DNA of 64,000 nucleotides, from contig JAHDWL010000002.1 in assembly GCA_023384355.1 (NCBI GenBank), forward strand, positions 95,667 through 159,666, read 5' to 3'. The first letter of the stretch is position 1, and the number at the start of each line of letters is the position of its first letter. Both the position numbers and the translations under genes were made by a program. Shown here piece after piece: positions 17,538 through 26,698 of this stretch. The notes beneath the pieces were generated by a model that saw nothing but the letters and a program-made list of their open reading frames with translations, had not been told where the DNA came from and did not search any database. This stretch comes from Anaerolineae bacterium. GTDB lineage: Bacteria; Chloroflexota; Anaerolineae; Promineifilales; Promineifilaceae.

Positions 17538-18707
17538 ATGAATGATAATACGGCCTTTAGCAGGATACGCTTCGGGTGGTGGGTGTCGATAATCATGATG
17601 ACGGTTCTGCTGCCATCGTGTTCCACAGGTGCAAACACGGCGACTCGCACTCCTGAACCGATCATCCCCACACGCACACCACGCCCCGATGTTAATCAAC
17701 CGACCGCCACCCCAGTGCCGCGACCAACAGTCACTCCGATTGTTGAGACGGAGCCAAATGTGCCAACCATAACGTCTGCGGAGACATCAGCCCTTAACCG
17801 CATCGGAATTACCGGCGCGTTGCAGGATGTTGAACCGGCGGCCGCCCTCGGATTACGTGCTGGTCAATACACGTTCTGGCGCGTGTGGCCCGATGTGCCC
17901 GACGTGCCCGGGCTAACGACATGGCAAAACGTGCGCTTCGGTCAGGTTGGGGAAGCGGAGCGTTGGCCGGCCAACGCCGAGGTGGTGGAGAAGACGCTCG
18001 CGGCTCATCCCGGCTCAACCTGGCTGATCGGCAACGAGCCGGACGTCAGATGGCAGGATAACCTGACGGCCGAAGAGTACGCCACCGCCTATCATGAACT
18101 GTACACGTTCATCAAGGAGCGCGATCCATCAGCCAGAATCGGCGCGGGAGGCATCTCGCTACCCACACCGCTGCGTCTGGCCTATCTTGACAAAGTGCTG
18201 AAAACCTACCGCGATTCATATGGCGAACTGATGCCGGTCGACCTCTGGTCGATCCATCTGTTTGTCCTGCGCGAGGAAGCTGACAGTTGGGGCATCGGAA
18301 TTCCCAAGGGGATGTCCGAAACGGCCGGACAACTCCATGAGATCGAAGACCACGGCGATATCGAGTTGTTCAAGAACTATACGGTCGCTTTCCGTGACTG
18401 GATGGCTGCTAACGGCTATGGCGACAGGCCATTGGCGGTGACGGAGTTCGGCATCCTTTTGCCCGAAGATTACGGCTTTCCACCGGAGTTCGTGCAGGAG
18501 TATCTGGTCGCCACATACGATTATTTGCTCGATGCGACCGGGCCGAACGGGCTGGCGTCCGATGGCGGGCATCTGGTGCAGTACGCGTTCTGGTACATCT
18601 TGCAGGACGACGGCGACTACCAGACAGGCAACCTTTATGATCGGGACCTGAATATCCTGACGCCATTAGGTGAGGCCTTCAAGCAGTATGTGGCCGATCG
18701 GGAATAG
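17538..18707 (+). CDS. TIM-barrel glycoside hydrolase-like lipoprotein
   Basis: About 389 residues from the ATG at 17538. The N-terminus has a membrane-type signal ending LLPSC, a plausible lipobox, then a Thr/Pro-rich linker. The rest resembles clan GH-A glycosidases: WLIGNEPDV gives the expected acid/base Glu, and LAVTEFGILLP gives the candidate nucleophile Glu about 140 residues later. Substrate specificity is unknown. Upstream in-frame starts lie inside the terminator hairpin of the aldolase gene and would disrupt the signal peptide. No promoter was identified between that hairpin and the gene. Confidence 0.75.
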   Translation: MNDNTAFSRIRFGWWVSIIMMTVLLPSCSTGANTATRTPEPIIPTRTPRPDVNQPTATPVPRPTVTPIVETEPNVPTITSAETSALNRIGITGALQDVEPAAALGLRAGQYTFWRVWPDVPDVPGLTTWQNVRFGQVGEAERWPANAEVVEKTLAAHPGSTWLIGNEPDVRWQDNLTAEEYATAYHELYTFIKERDPSARIGAGGISLPTPLRLAYLDKVLKTYRDSYGELMPVDLWSIHLFVLREEADSWGIGIPKGMSETAGQLHEIEDHGDIELFKNYTVAFRDWMAANGYGDRPLAVTEFGILLPEDYGFPPEFVQEYLVATYDYLLDATGPNGLASDGGHLVQYAFWYILQDDGDYQTGNLYDRDLNILTPLGEAFKQYVADRE

Positions 18708-18873
18708 ATTCAAACGGCATGTTATGACTTCCGGGCAAAAATAATTTGGTAAATATCGGACGAGTTTCAAGGGGGACCTCCCTGCAACTTTCATACAACC
18801 GAGGCGTATAGCATCACAGAATATCAAAATGAACGTTACACGTTACCTTGAAAAGAACGTTGGAGGTATGAAA

Positions 18874-19119
18874 ATGAGTGAAAAACGATTGGTTCGTTCC
18901 CGTGATGATCGTATGTTGCTTGGCGTGTGTGGCGGCCTGGCGAATTATCTGAACATCGATCCCGTCATTGTTCGTCTGGCGGCCGTCTTGCTCACGTTGT
19001 GGAATGGCGTTGGTATCCTGATCTATCTTGTCCTGGCCGTAATCATGCGGAAGGAAGAAGACGTCACTCCCAAGGCTAACGCCTTCGATGAAGAGGAGAT
19101 CGTCATTAAGGGTTCCTAA
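18874..19119 (+). CDS. PspC-domain small membrane protein
   Basis: 81 residues: LVRSRDDRMLLGVCGGLANYL followed by a hydrophobic stretch (RLAAVLLTLWNGVGILIYLVLAVIM, about 34-58). This is the standalone PspC domain found in envelope-stress proteins. The ATG at 18874 is favoured because GGAGGT (18862-18867) lies six bases upstream; the ATG at 18868 abuts that Shine-Dalgarno and an upstream ATG at 18829 has none. The tail is acidic. It is followed by two hairpins. Confidence 0.88.
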   Translation: MSEKRLVRSRDDRMLLGVCGGLANYLNIDPVIVRLAAVLLTLWNGVGILIYLVLAVIMRKEEDVTPKANAFDEEEIVIKGS

Positions 19120-19136
19120 GCGAGCTGCTTACCGGA

Positions 19137-19202
19137 CCACCCGGCGCGAGGTTTTTGCCGGATATATGCCTTACTGGTAGGGCATTAACCCGCGCCGGGT
19201 GG
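19137..19202 (+). repeat. 66-nt extended hairpin element
   Basis: A 12-bp perfect inverted repeat (CCACCCGGCGCG at 19137-19148 with 19191-19202) encloses further nested pairs: GGTT/AACC (19150-19153 with 19187-19190) and ATGCC/GGCAT (19166-19170 with 19181-19185). No T run follows. It could be a small structured RNA, an mRNA end or a dispersed palindromic repeat. Confidence 0.55.
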
Positions 19203-19268
19203 CTTTCCATGGCTTTCCTCTGGCGTAATAACTTACCGTTTCCAATCTCCTGCCGCCAGAGAAGCATA

Positions 19269-19306
19269 AAACAGCCGGTCTCTTATAGGGATCGGCTGTT
19301 TCTTTA
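19269..19306 (+). terminator. intrinsic terminator after the PspC gene
   Basis: A 9-bp stem AAACAGCCG/CGGCTGTTT (19269-19277 with 19293-19301) is followed by CTTTATT. It separates the PspC transcript from the aspartate kinase promoter. Confidence 0.65.
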
Positions 19307-19338
19307 TTCCTCATCCCAACGCGCGCCAAAAAATGCCG

Positions 19339-19366
19339 TTGCCCGACAATACGGCCCGGTTATACT
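19339..19366 (+). promoter_or_regulatory. promoter of the aspartate kinase gene
   Basis: A -35 TTGCCC (19339-19344) and -10 TATACT (19361-19366) with a 16-bp spacer. The predicted start is near 19373, giving a ~38-nt leader. Confidence 0.6.
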
Positions 19367-19410
19367 TATGGGTCGCTACGCTTCACTGCTTAGCGTTGAG
19401 GACAAGTAAC

Positions 19411-20826
19411 ATGACATTGGTGATGAAGTTTGGCGGAACGTCGGTGGGCAGTGCGGCCGCCATGCGTGAAACGGCCGATCTGATCCTGCAAGCCCGCGAC
19501 ACATGGGGCGATGTGGCGGTGATTATTTCGGCGATGGGGTCGAAGCCCGTTAAGGTGACTGATTTATTGCTGGAAGGGGCGCATTCCGCCTTCACCGGCG
19601 ACAGGGATACGTTTCCACGCCTGGCGAGGCTTTTGCGTGACATTCATTATGAGGCGATCGACGGTTTATTGTCGCCGGAAGGTGAACGACAGATCATCCT
19701 GGCGGAGATTGAGCGGTTTATCGACCGGTTCGTTTCATTATGTGGAGCGGTCGGAGTGTTGGGCGAGCTGACACCTCGGGCACTCGACACGATCAGCGGG
19801 ATGGGCGAACAGATGAGCGTGCGTATCCTGGCCGCTTACCTGCGTGAGTTGGGGTATGAGTCCGAGGCGATCGACGCCACGGAGTTGATCCTGACCGACG
19901 CCAACTTCCAGAATGCCGCGCCGCAAATAGCGAGCACCCGCAAGCGCGTGCAGGCGCGACTCCTTCCTCTATTGGAAGCAGACGCGATCCCCGTGATCAC
20001 TGGTTTCATCGGCGCTACGGCTGACGGCGTGACGACCACGCTCGGCCGCGGCGGGTCTGATTTCAGCGCAGCCATCCTGGGTCAGGCGCTCGACGCTGAT
20101 GAGGTCTGGATATGGACTGATGTAGATGGCGTCATGAGCGCCGATCCGCGCCTTGTGCCCGGCGCAATATCTATCCCGACGCTATCATTTCGGGAAGTTT
20201 CGGAGCTGGCCTATTATGGGGCGAAGGTGATCCACGCCAAGACGATGCGACCGTGTGTCGAGGGCGGCATCCCGTTGCGCATCAAGAACACCTTTAACCC
20301 GACCCACCCGGGAACAGTCATTGAGGAAGATTCACCGCAGCAGAACGGCACGTTGAAAGCAGTGACGGCAATCAATGGCGTCAGCATGATCAACGTCGAG
20401 GGCAAAGGCATGATCGGCGTGCCGGGCATAGCCGCGCGCACTTTTGGCGCGGTGGCGCGGCTGGATGTGAGCGTCTTGCTGATCACACAGGCCTCATCGG
20501 AGCAATCGATATGTTTCATCGTGCCAGAATCGGCCGCGGCGGCCGTAGTCGCGGGACTTGAGGCTGCCTTCGCTGAGGAGCTGGGGCGGCACGACATTGA
20601 ACGCATCTGGTCGCGTGACAAGATTGCCATCGTCACCATCGTCGGCTCTGGCATTCAAACCACATATGGGATCGCCGGGCGGATTTTCAGCGCTCTCGGC
20701 GAGAATCAGGTTAACGTGATCGCCATTGCCCAGGGATCGACCGAGTTCGGTATCAGCATCGTCGTGGCTGGAGACGATGTGGGTCGGGCTGTTGAACATG
20801 TTCACAACCTGATCGTAGCCAGGTAG
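19411..20826 (+). CDS. lysC: aspartate kinase
   Basis: 471 residues from the ATG at 19411. It makes aspartyl phosphate, the first step to lysine, threonine, methionine and diaminopimelate. The kinase signature KFGGTSVGS is at residues 6-14, TLGRGGSDFSA and WTDVDGVMSADPR complete the active site, and two ACT domains (around 320-471) end with VNVIAIAQGSTEFGISIVV, the usual regulatory-site sequence. There is no homoserine dehydrogenase fusion. A longer in-frame start at 19333 lies upstream of the -10 element and is rejected. The SDR gene follows 16 bp downstream. Confidence 0.93.
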   Translation: MTLVMKFGGTSVGSAAAMRETADLILQARDTWGDVAVIISAMGSKPVKVTDLLLEGAHSAFTGDRDTFPRLARLLRDIHYEAIDGLLSPEGERQIILAEIERFIDRFVSLCGAVGVLGELTPRALDTISGMGEQMSVRILAAYLRELGYESEAIDATELILTDANFQNAAPQIASTRKRVQARLLPLLEADAIPVITGFIGATADGVTTTLGRGGSDFSAAILGQALDADEVWIWTDVDGVMSADPRLVPGAISIPTLSFREVSELAYYGAKVIHAKTMRPCVEGGIPLRIKNTFNPTHPGTVIEEDSPQQNGTLKAVTAINGVSMINVEGKGMIGVPGIAARTFGAVARLDVSVLLITQASSEQSICFIVPESAAAAVVAGLEAAFAEELGRHDIERIWSRDKIAIVTIVGSGIQTTYGIAGRIFSALGENQVNVIAIAQGSTEFGISIVVAGDDVGRAVEHVHNLIVAR

Positions 20827-20842
20827 AGGAAGAGGGGTGCGT

Positions 20843-21781
20843 ATGTCAGGTAATCGAACATGGAGCGGCCCGGCGGTTATTGGTGCTCTGGCGGCTGTTG
20901 CCGGGATCTTCGGTTGGCGATATTTTCGGAGCGCGACGGCCGATCATGAGCTGCTGCCTCGCGGTCGGGCGCTCATCACCGGCGCGTCAAGCGGCATCGG
21001 TGAAGCTTTTGCGCGCCGGCTGGCGGCGGATGGGTTCGATTTGACCCTTGTTGCGCGGCGCGAGGATCGATTGCGGGCTTTGGCCGTGGAGTTGTCGGCG
21101 GCGTACGGGGTATCTGTTGACGTGTTGAAGGCCGATCTCGCGCGTGATGAGGATATCGCCCGCGTCTCTAAGGTTATTGAGGGAGCGGACGATCTCAGCC
21201 TGCTCGTCAATAACGCCGGGTTTGGCACTCGCGGCAATTTCTCCGAAGTGCCGCTCAGCCGCCATCTCGACATGATCCGTGTGCACGATATCGCCAGCGT
21301 CGCCCTGACCTGGGCAGCGTTACCCGGCATGATCGCTCGCGGCGGTGGAGGGATCGTCAATGTGTCTTCCGTCGCGGCTTTCTTTCCATCCGGGGGCGGA
21401 GTGACGTATACAGCAACCAAGGCTTATCTGAATAACTTCTCCGAGGCGTTAGCCGCTGAGCTGCACGGGACCGGCGTGAAAGTGCAGGCCCTCTGTCCCG
21501 GCTTCACCTACAGTGAGTTCCACGAAACGCCGGAGTACGAGGGGTTTGATCGCGGCAAGATCCCGGACGCGTTGTGGATGCCGGCTGAAGTGGTGGTTGC
21601 GGAGTCTCTGGCCGCCCTGAACGGCGATCGAGTGATCATCGTGCCTGGTCGGCAATATAAAGGGATAGTGCTTGCCATCAATAGCCCATTACGCGGCACG
21701 ATTCGCGGCGCGGCGGGAGCCGTTCGCCGTCGATGGCACCAGAGACGCCAGGATTCAATGATAGATTCGCCGGCGAGCTGA
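20843..21781 (+). CDS. short-chain dehydrogenase/reductase, membrane-anchored
   Basis: About 312 residues. An N-terminal hydrophobic segment (about 8-24) may anchor it; the classical SDR features follow: TGASSGIG cofactor loop, NNAGFG, catalytic Ser in VSSVAAF and YTATK (Tyr-x-x-x-Lys). LVARREDRL after the first fold unit suggests an NADP preference. This subgroup (DltE/YqjQ-like) acts on unknown carbonyl or hydroxyl substrates. GAGGGG precedes the ATG at 20843 by five bases; a GTG at 20837 is an alternative. It is probably co-transcribed with lysC. Confidence 0.85.
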   Translation: MSGNRTWSGPAVIGALAAVAGIFGWRYFRSATADHELLPRGRALITGASSGIGEAFARRLAADGFDLTLVARREDRLRALAVELSAAYGVSVDVLKADLARDEDIARVSKVIEGADDLSLLVNNAGFGTRGNFSEVPLSRHLDMIRVHDIASVALTWAALPGMIARGGGGIVNVSSVAAFFPSGGGVTYTATKAYLNNFSEALAAELHGTGVKVQALCPGFTYSEFHETPEYEGFDRGKIPDALWMPAEVVVAESLAALNGDRVIIVPGRQYKGIVLAINSPLRGTIRGAAGAVRRRWHQRRQDSMIDSPAS

Positions 21782-21834
21782 CGGCGCCTCCGGTTTATTT
21801 AGAGGCTTAACACTATAACGCGACGATCGGCGGT

Positions 21835-21862
21835 TTGCTTATTTCTGCCGAATCAATATAAT
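21835..21862 (+). promoter_or_regulatory. promoter of the rpsB operon
   Basis: A -35 TTGCTT (21835-21840) and a perfect -10 TATAAT (21857-21862) with a 16-bp spacer. The start near 21869 lies about 220 nt before rpsB. Confidence 0.65.
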
Positions 21863-21868
21863 TCTATG

Positions 21869-22090
21869 GATTTTCTGCCGCCGCTTCACCTTCCCGGTTA
21901 GCAAAGGCAATTTAAAAGTTCACACACGCCTGGACTGTAGTGGTTGTGCTCGCACAGGCAACACGCGACCCTCCCAGGTCTCTTGCACATGAGACCGCCC
22001 CGGAGTCGTCGGCGTTTGCCCCGGCCATGCGAGTTCCGCTTCAGGATGAAGGGCGTGGAAGAAGAAAACAAATAAAAGGAGAATAACCCC
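21869..22090 (+). promoter_or_regulatory. long structured leader of rpsB
   Basis: The 309-base gap before rpsB holds the promoter and this ~220-nt untranslated leader. Visible hairpins include GGTCTC/GAGACC (21977-21982 with 21991-21996), a GCCTG/CAGGC stem and a short TGTG/CACA stem near its 5' end. The last 15 nt are AG-rich and hold the rpsB ribosome site (AAAAGGAG). S2 is known to be autogenously regulated in other bacteria, so a similar leader role is possible. Confidence 0.45.
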
Positions 22091-23008
22091 ATGGCCATTG
22101 TTTCAATGAAAGCACTTCTGGAAACGGGTGTGCACTTCGGTCACCGGACTCGTCGCTGGAACCCGAAGATGAAACCTTATATTTTCACCGAGCGAAACGG
22201 GATTCATATCCTGGATTTGCAGCAGACGATCGTGCTCATCGAAGAAGCGTATAACGCCATTCGTGACGTTGTTGCTGAAGGCGGCGACGTATTGTTTGTG
22301 GGCACGAAACGACAGGCACAGGACACCATCGCCAAGGAAGCGGCCCGCGCCTCGCAGCCTTATGTCAACGATCGCTGGCTGGGCGGCACGCTGACCAACT
22401 GGCGCACCATTCGCCAGCGCATCAACTACCTGCGCGAGTTGGAAGCCCGTCGTGACGCAGGTGAGTTCGATCTGTTGAAGAAGACCGAGCGCCTGCGCAT
22501 TGAACGCGAGATCGAAAAGCTGAACTTACGACTGGGTGGTATTCGCGAGCTCCGCGATCTGCCGGCCATGTTGTTCATCGTCGATGTCAGTCACGAGGAG
22601 ACGGCCATCCGCGAGGCCAACAGCCTGAACATCCCGATCGTCGGCGTGGTGGATACGAACAGTGATCCTGACGCGATCGACTATGTCATCCCTTCCAACG
22701 ATGACGCAATTCGGGCAATTAAGCTTCTTGTGGGCAAGATGGCCGACGCCGCGCTGGAAGGTATCGCCATGCGCAAGGATTCGGTTCAGGAAGAAGTCAC
22801 CGACTTCGACCGTTATCGCTATGAATCCTTCGACGGAATGGAAGACGCCGAAGACGAACTGTTGCTCGGTGCATCGACATTGGCCAAACTGCGCGAGAAA
22901 ACCCCTGTCGTGAGTGACGACGACGAAGATTTACGGTCGGACATCGCTCTTGATATCACGGAGTTTTCTGTGGATGAAGATGAAGAAGCGGATGAAGCTT
23001 CTGAGTAG
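22091..23008 (+). CDS. rpsB: 30S ribosomal protein S2
   Basis: 305 residues. The S2 core is clear: [24 protein letters not shown] at the N-terminus, the coiled-coil insertion, and [24 protein letters not shown]. It joins the back of the small subunit late in assembly and is needed for S1 binding. It is longer than the usual ~240-260 residues because of a C-terminal extension of about 60 residues that is very acidic ([17 protein letters not shown]). First gene of the operon with tsf (22 bp downstream), pyrH, frr, uppS and cdsA. Confidence 0.97.
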   Translation: MAIVSMKALLETGVHFGHRTRRWNPKMKPYIFTERNGIHILDLQQTIVLIEEAYNAIRDVVAEGGDVLFVGTKRQAQDTIAKEAARASQPYVNDRWLGGTLTNWRTIRQRINYLRELEARRDAGEFDLLKKTERLRIEREIEKLNLRLGGIRELRDLPAMLFIVDVSHEETAIREANSLNIPIVGVVDTNSDPDAIDYVIPSNDDAIRAIKLLVGKMADAALEGIAMRKDSVQEEVTDFDRYRYESFDGMEDAEDELLLGASTLAKLREKTPVVSDDDEDLRSDIALDITEFSVDEDEEADEASE

Positions 23009-23030
23009 AACCTAGGGAGAATCAATCGAA

Positions 23031-23636
23031 ATGGCAATTACGACCGAAATGGTTAAGGAACTGCGCGCGGCTACAGGCGCAGGAGTGCTTGAGGCCAAGA
23101 AGGCGCTGGAGCAGAACGACGGCGACTTCGATAAGGCCGTTGATATGCTGCGCGAAAAGGGCGCGGCCCGGGCCGCCAAACGAGCCGACCGCACAGCCAG
23201 GGAAGGCACCATTGAACTGTATGCACACCCCGGTAACCGCGTGGGGGTGATGCTTGAGCTTAACTGCGAGACGGATTTTGTGGCCCGCAACGAGCAGTTC
23301 CGTGAGCTTGCCCACGATCTGGCGCTTCATATCGCCGCCGCCTCGCCGCGCTATCTCACCACCGAAGAGGTTCCGGTTGCGGAATTGGAGCGAGAGGCGT
23401 CGGTTTTACGGTCCCAGGCATTGGCCGAAGGCAAACCTGAGGCTATCATAGAGAAGGTAGTGTCCGGGCGCATCACAAAATTTTATGAAGAGTTTTGTCT
23501 GCTGGAGCAGCCCTTTATCAAGGATGAGAAGATAAAGATAAAGGACATGCTGACCGATGCCATCCGCGTGACCGGTGAAAACATCGTCATTCGCCGATTT
23601 GCTCGTTACGAGTTGGGCGAATCGCTGGAGGATTAG
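23031..23636 (+). CDS. tsf: elongation factor Ts (short form)
   Basis: 201 residues, nucleotide-exchange factor for EF-Tu. The UBA-like N-terminus (VKELRAATGAGVLEAKKAL) and the core motif ETDFVARNEQF are diagnostic. At about 200 residues it is the short form with one core subdomain, as in Thermus, rather than the ~280-residue enterobacterial form. The C-terminal helical part ends IKDMLTDAIRVTGENIVIRRFARYELG. Confidence 0.95.
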   Translation: MAITTEMVKELRAATGAGVLEAKKALEQNDGDFDKAVDMLREKGAARAAKRADRTAREGTIELYAHPGNRVGVMLELNCETDFVARNEQFRELAHDLALHIAAASPRYLTTEEVPVAELEREASVLRSQALAEGKPEAIIEKVVSGRITKFYEEFCLLEQPFIKDEKIKIKDMLTDAIRVTGENIVIRRFARYELGESLED

Positions 23637-23713
23637 CGGATAGTGTAGGGTGCAGGAGCCAACTGCCCCGTAATCAGGGAATCGTGTAAGAGAGTTTAAG
23701 GGACTGAACAAGT

Positions 23714-24430
23714 ATGCCCGAAGTTCGATTCAAGCGGATTCTGCTGAAGATGGGCGGTGAAGCCCTGGCCGGCCAGGGTGGATTTGGAATAGACCCGACG
23801 CGCGCGGCCGAAGTCGCCCAGGTCGTGAAAGATGTTCACGACCTGGGCGTCCAGATCGCGCTCGTGATTGGGGCGGGGAATCTGTGGCGCGGATCGGTGG
23901 GTACGCAGGCCGGTATGGAACGCTCCACGGCCGACCACATCGGCATGGTGGCTACCGTGATGAACGCTCTGGCCATGAAGGATGTTCTGGAGCGGGCCGG
24001 CGTGGTGACTCGTGTCCAAACAGCCTTTGAGATGCGCACCATTGCCGAACCATACATTCGTTTGCGTGCCATTCGTCATATGGACAAGGGGCGCGTCGTC
24101 ATTATCGCCGGCGGAACCGGCAATCCGTATTTCACGACTGATTCGGCCGGCGCACTGCGAGCCATGGAGCTGAACGCTGAGATCATGATCAAGGCCACCA
24201 AAGTGGATGCGATCTATGACGACGATCCCATGAAAAATCCCAACGCCACGCCCTTTACGAACATATCCTACCTGGAATTCCTGAGTATGCGCCTGCGTGT
24301 GCTGGACACCACGGCCGTTTCGCTCTGTATGGAAAACAACATGCCGATCGTTGTGTTAAATTTCTGGCAGAAGGACAGCGTCAAGCGCCTGGTCTTGGGC
24401 GAAACGGTCGGTACAATTATCTCTGCCTGA
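23714..24430 (+). CDS. pyrH: UMP kinase
   Basis: 238 residues of the amino-acid-kinase fold. It phosphorylates UMP to UDP and in bacteria is a hexamer regulated by GTP and UTP. Motifs include [37 protein letters not shown] and [11 protein letters not shown]. The start follows AAGGGACTG. The position between tsf and frr is the standard bacterial order. Confidence 0.96.
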   Translation: MPEVRFKRILLKMGGEALAGQGGFGIDPTRAAEVAQVVKDVHDLGVQIALVIGAGNLWRGSVGTQAGMERSTADHIGMVATVMNALAMKDVLERAGVVTRVQTAFEMRTIAEPYIRLRAIRHMDKGRVVIIAGGTGNPYFTTDSAGALRAMELNAEIMIKATKVDAIYDDDPMKNPNATPFTNISYLEFLSMRLRVLDTTAVSLCMENNMPIVVLNFWQKDSVKRLVLGETVGTIISA

Positions 24431-24505
24431 TGACGCGGTTTCGATAACCGGGTCTTGTCATGTGTTTTATCGGGTTGATCTGGGCGACCGGATGAGGAGG
24501 ATCCA

Positions 24506-25063
24506 ATGATTGCAGATGTGATGCGGGAAGCCAAAAGCCGTATGAACGGCGCGATCACTTCGTTGGAGTCCGATTTGGCGGCATTTCGCACTGGGCGCGC
24601 TTCCACGAAGCTGATCGAACATATCAAGGTGGAACAATATGGCGTCGAGATGCATCTGAACCAGATGGCCGTCATCTCGGTGCCCGAGCCGCAACAATTA
24701 GCGATTCGCCCCTATGATCGTAGCTCCATGTCTGCCATCGAAAAGGCGATAATGAAGTCCGATCTGGGCATCATGCCGAATAACGACGGCCAGGTCATTC
24801 GCCTGAACATCCCCCGGCTGACGGAAGAGCGGCGTCGTGATTTGACCCGGATTGTCGGCCGACGAATCGAAGAGGCCAAGGTGGCCGTGCGCAACGTGCG
24901 ACGCGATCTGAACCATGACCTGAAAGAGCTGAAAGATGAGAAGCTCATTCCGGAAGATGACTTCACGCGCGGGGAGAAGCAGTTGCAAGAGATAACAGAT
25001 TCGTTCATTACTCAAATTGAAGAGATCGGTCGCGCCAAAGAGGCCGAGATTATGGAAGTTTAA
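24506..25063 (+). CDS. frr: ribosome recycling factor
   Basis: 185 residues, standard length. RRF splits post-termination ribosomes with EF-G. The three-helix bundle and beta domain are evident in FRTGRASTKLIEHIKVEQYG, IRPYDRSSMSAIEKAI, GIMPNNDGQVIRLNIPRLTEERR and the C-terminal DDFTRGEKQLQEITDSF. The ATG has a strong GAGGAGGAT upstream. uppS starts two bases after its stop codon. Confidence 0.97.
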   Translation: MIADVMREAKSRMNGAITSLESDLAAFRTGRASTKLIEHIKVEQYGVEMHLNQMAVISVPEPQQLAIRPYDRSSMSAIEKAIMKSDLGIMPNNDGQVIRLNIPRLTEERRRDLTRIVGRRIEEAKVAVRNVRRDLNHDLKELKDEKLIPEDDFTRGEKQLQEITDSFITQIEEIGRAKEAEIMEV

Positions 25064-25065
25064 GG

Positions 25066-25803
25066 ATGGCGAAACGCCGCGAAGAGCCTCTCGATCTGTC
25101 CTCGCTGGAGGTGCCCGTTCATGTTGCCATTATTATGGACGGCAATGGGCGATGGGCGCGCAAGAGAGGGTTGCCCCGCCAGGCCGGTCACCGCGCCGGA
25201 GCCGAGAATCTGCGGCGTATCATCCGCGCCTGTGTCGAATTCAACATCAAGGTTCTGACAATCTACGCTTTCTCAACCGAGAACTGGGGTCGGCCGAAGA
25301 CCGAAGTACAGGCGCTTATGAAGATATTCGCCCGTGTCCTTGACCAGGAGACGGACGAGCTAAATGCTCAGGGGGTGTGCGTTCATCATCTCGGTGACCT
25401 CACCGGGGTGGAGCCAAAGCTTCAGGAGAAAGTGCGACGGGCGCTGGAGCTGACCCGCAATAACGATCGCCTTATTCTCAACGTAGCTTTCAATTATGGC
25501 GGCCGGGCCGAGATTATTCACGCTGTCCGGCAGATGCTGGCTGACGGGATCAAGCCGGAAGAATTGAACGAAGAGATTTTTAGCTCCTATCTATTCACAA
25601 AAGGGTTGCCTGACCCTGATCTCGTCATACGTACCAGCGGTGAATTGCGTATAAGCAATTTTCTTATCTGGCAGGCGGCATATTCCGAGTATTATCCTAC
25701 TCCTGCATTGTGGCCTGATTTCGGTCGCCAGGATTTGTATGAGGCGATCGTCGCCTTTAATAAGCGTGAACGTCGTTACGGGCTTGTGACTGACGCTTCC
25801 TGA
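25066..25803 (+). CDS. uppS: isoprenyl (undecaprenyl) diphosphate synthase
   Basis: 245 residues. A cis-prenyltransferase that builds the C55 lipid carrier for peptidoglycan and surface glycans. IIMDGNGRWARKRGLPRQAGH (catalytic Asp), YAFSTENWGRP and DLVIRTSGELRISNF are the family signatures. It starts two bases after frr and is therefore probably translated by coupling. The chain length of the product cannot be read from sequence alone. Confidence 0.95.
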   Translation: MAKRREEPLDLSSLEVPVHVAIIMDGNGRWARKRGLPRQAGHRAGAENLRRIIRACVEFNIKVLTIYAFSTENWGRPKTEVQALMKIFARVLDQETDELNAQGVCVHHLGDLTGVEPKLQEKVRRALELTRNNDRLILNVAFNYGGRAEIIHAVRQMLADGIKPEELNEEIFSSYLFTKGLPDPDLVIRTSGELRISNFLIWQAAYSEYYPTPALWPDFGRQDLYEAIVAFNKRERRYGLVTDAS

Positions 25804-25818
25804 AACGCCTGCACCCAC

Positions 25819-26643
25819 ATGTTTACCCAACGTCTAATTGTCACCCTCATCGTGGGGCCAGTGATGCTGATAGCCACCTACTTCGGCGGGTGGTATTTTT
25901 TCATTCCGGTCGCATTTCTGATGATCGTGGCGGGCATCGAATACGCCAATATCATGCGTGCCCTGAACCACAAACTGCCTCTGTGGATTCTGCTGCCGGC
26001 GATTGCCTTGCTACTGGTAGGCGCGTGGCAACCTTCTCTCAACCTGTCAGGTGTTTCGCTTTTTCTGAGTATCTTCGCCGGGTTAATTTACTGTTTGGTC
26101 CTCTTCGAACGAGGAACCACGCTGGACGCTGCCCTGGATTGGTTTGCATTGGTGACCGGGATCGTGCTGCTGGGCTGGGTCGGCAGCCATTTCTTTCTGC
26201 TGCGCGGCATCTCGGAAGACGGCTGGCGCTGGACAGCGCTGGCGCTCATCAGCATCTGGACGGCCGATATGGCGGCATACGCCGTAGGCAAGTGGCTGGC
26301 CGGGCGTATTTTGGGTCGTCACCCGCTCGCCCCTCGTCTCAGCCCCAAAAAGACGGTTGAGGGCTACGTTGGCGGGATCATCATCGGCACGATTATAACA
26401 GTGGTCACGGCGATGGTGCTGGATTTGCCCCTCATTCTGGCGGCCGTCATCGGTCTGGTGGTCAGCACCCTGGGATTGTTTGGCGATTTAAGCATCTCAA
26501 TGCTGAAACGCGAGGCCGGCATCAAGGATTCCGGCAAGATATTCCCCGGTCATGGCGGCGCGCTTGACCGGACCGACTCGCTTATCTGGGCAGTCGCCAT
26601 TGTGTATTATATGGTCATCTTTCTGGGTCCGTTGTTCCTGTGA
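25819..26643 (+). CDS. cdsA: phosphatidate cytidylyltransferase
   Basis: 274 residues with about seven or eight hydrophobic helices. It makes CDP-diacylglycerol from phosphatidate and CTP in the membrane. The CDS signature is at the C-terminus: SMLKREAGIKDSGKIFPGHG followed by GALDRTDSLIWA. It ends the translation/envelope gene group; the fructose-bisphosphatase gene follows 55 bp later. Confidence 0.94.
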   Translation: MFTQRLIVTLIVGPVMLIATYFGGWYFFIPVAFLMIVAGIEYANIMRALNHKLPLWILLPAIALLLVGAWQPSLNLSGVSLFLSIFAGLIYCLVLFERGTTLDAALDWFALVTGIVLLGWVGSHFFLLRGISEDGWRWTALALISIWTADMAAYAVGKWLAGRILGRHPLAPRLSPKKTVEGYVGGIIIGTIITVVTAMVLDLPLILAAVIGLVVSTLGLFGDLSISMLKREAGIKDSGKIFPGHGGALDRTDSLIWAVAIVYYMVIFLGPLFL

Positions 26644-26698
26644 CGGGCCGGATATATCATCCCATTGAACCGGATATTCGTCTGAAGGAGCGTGGCCC

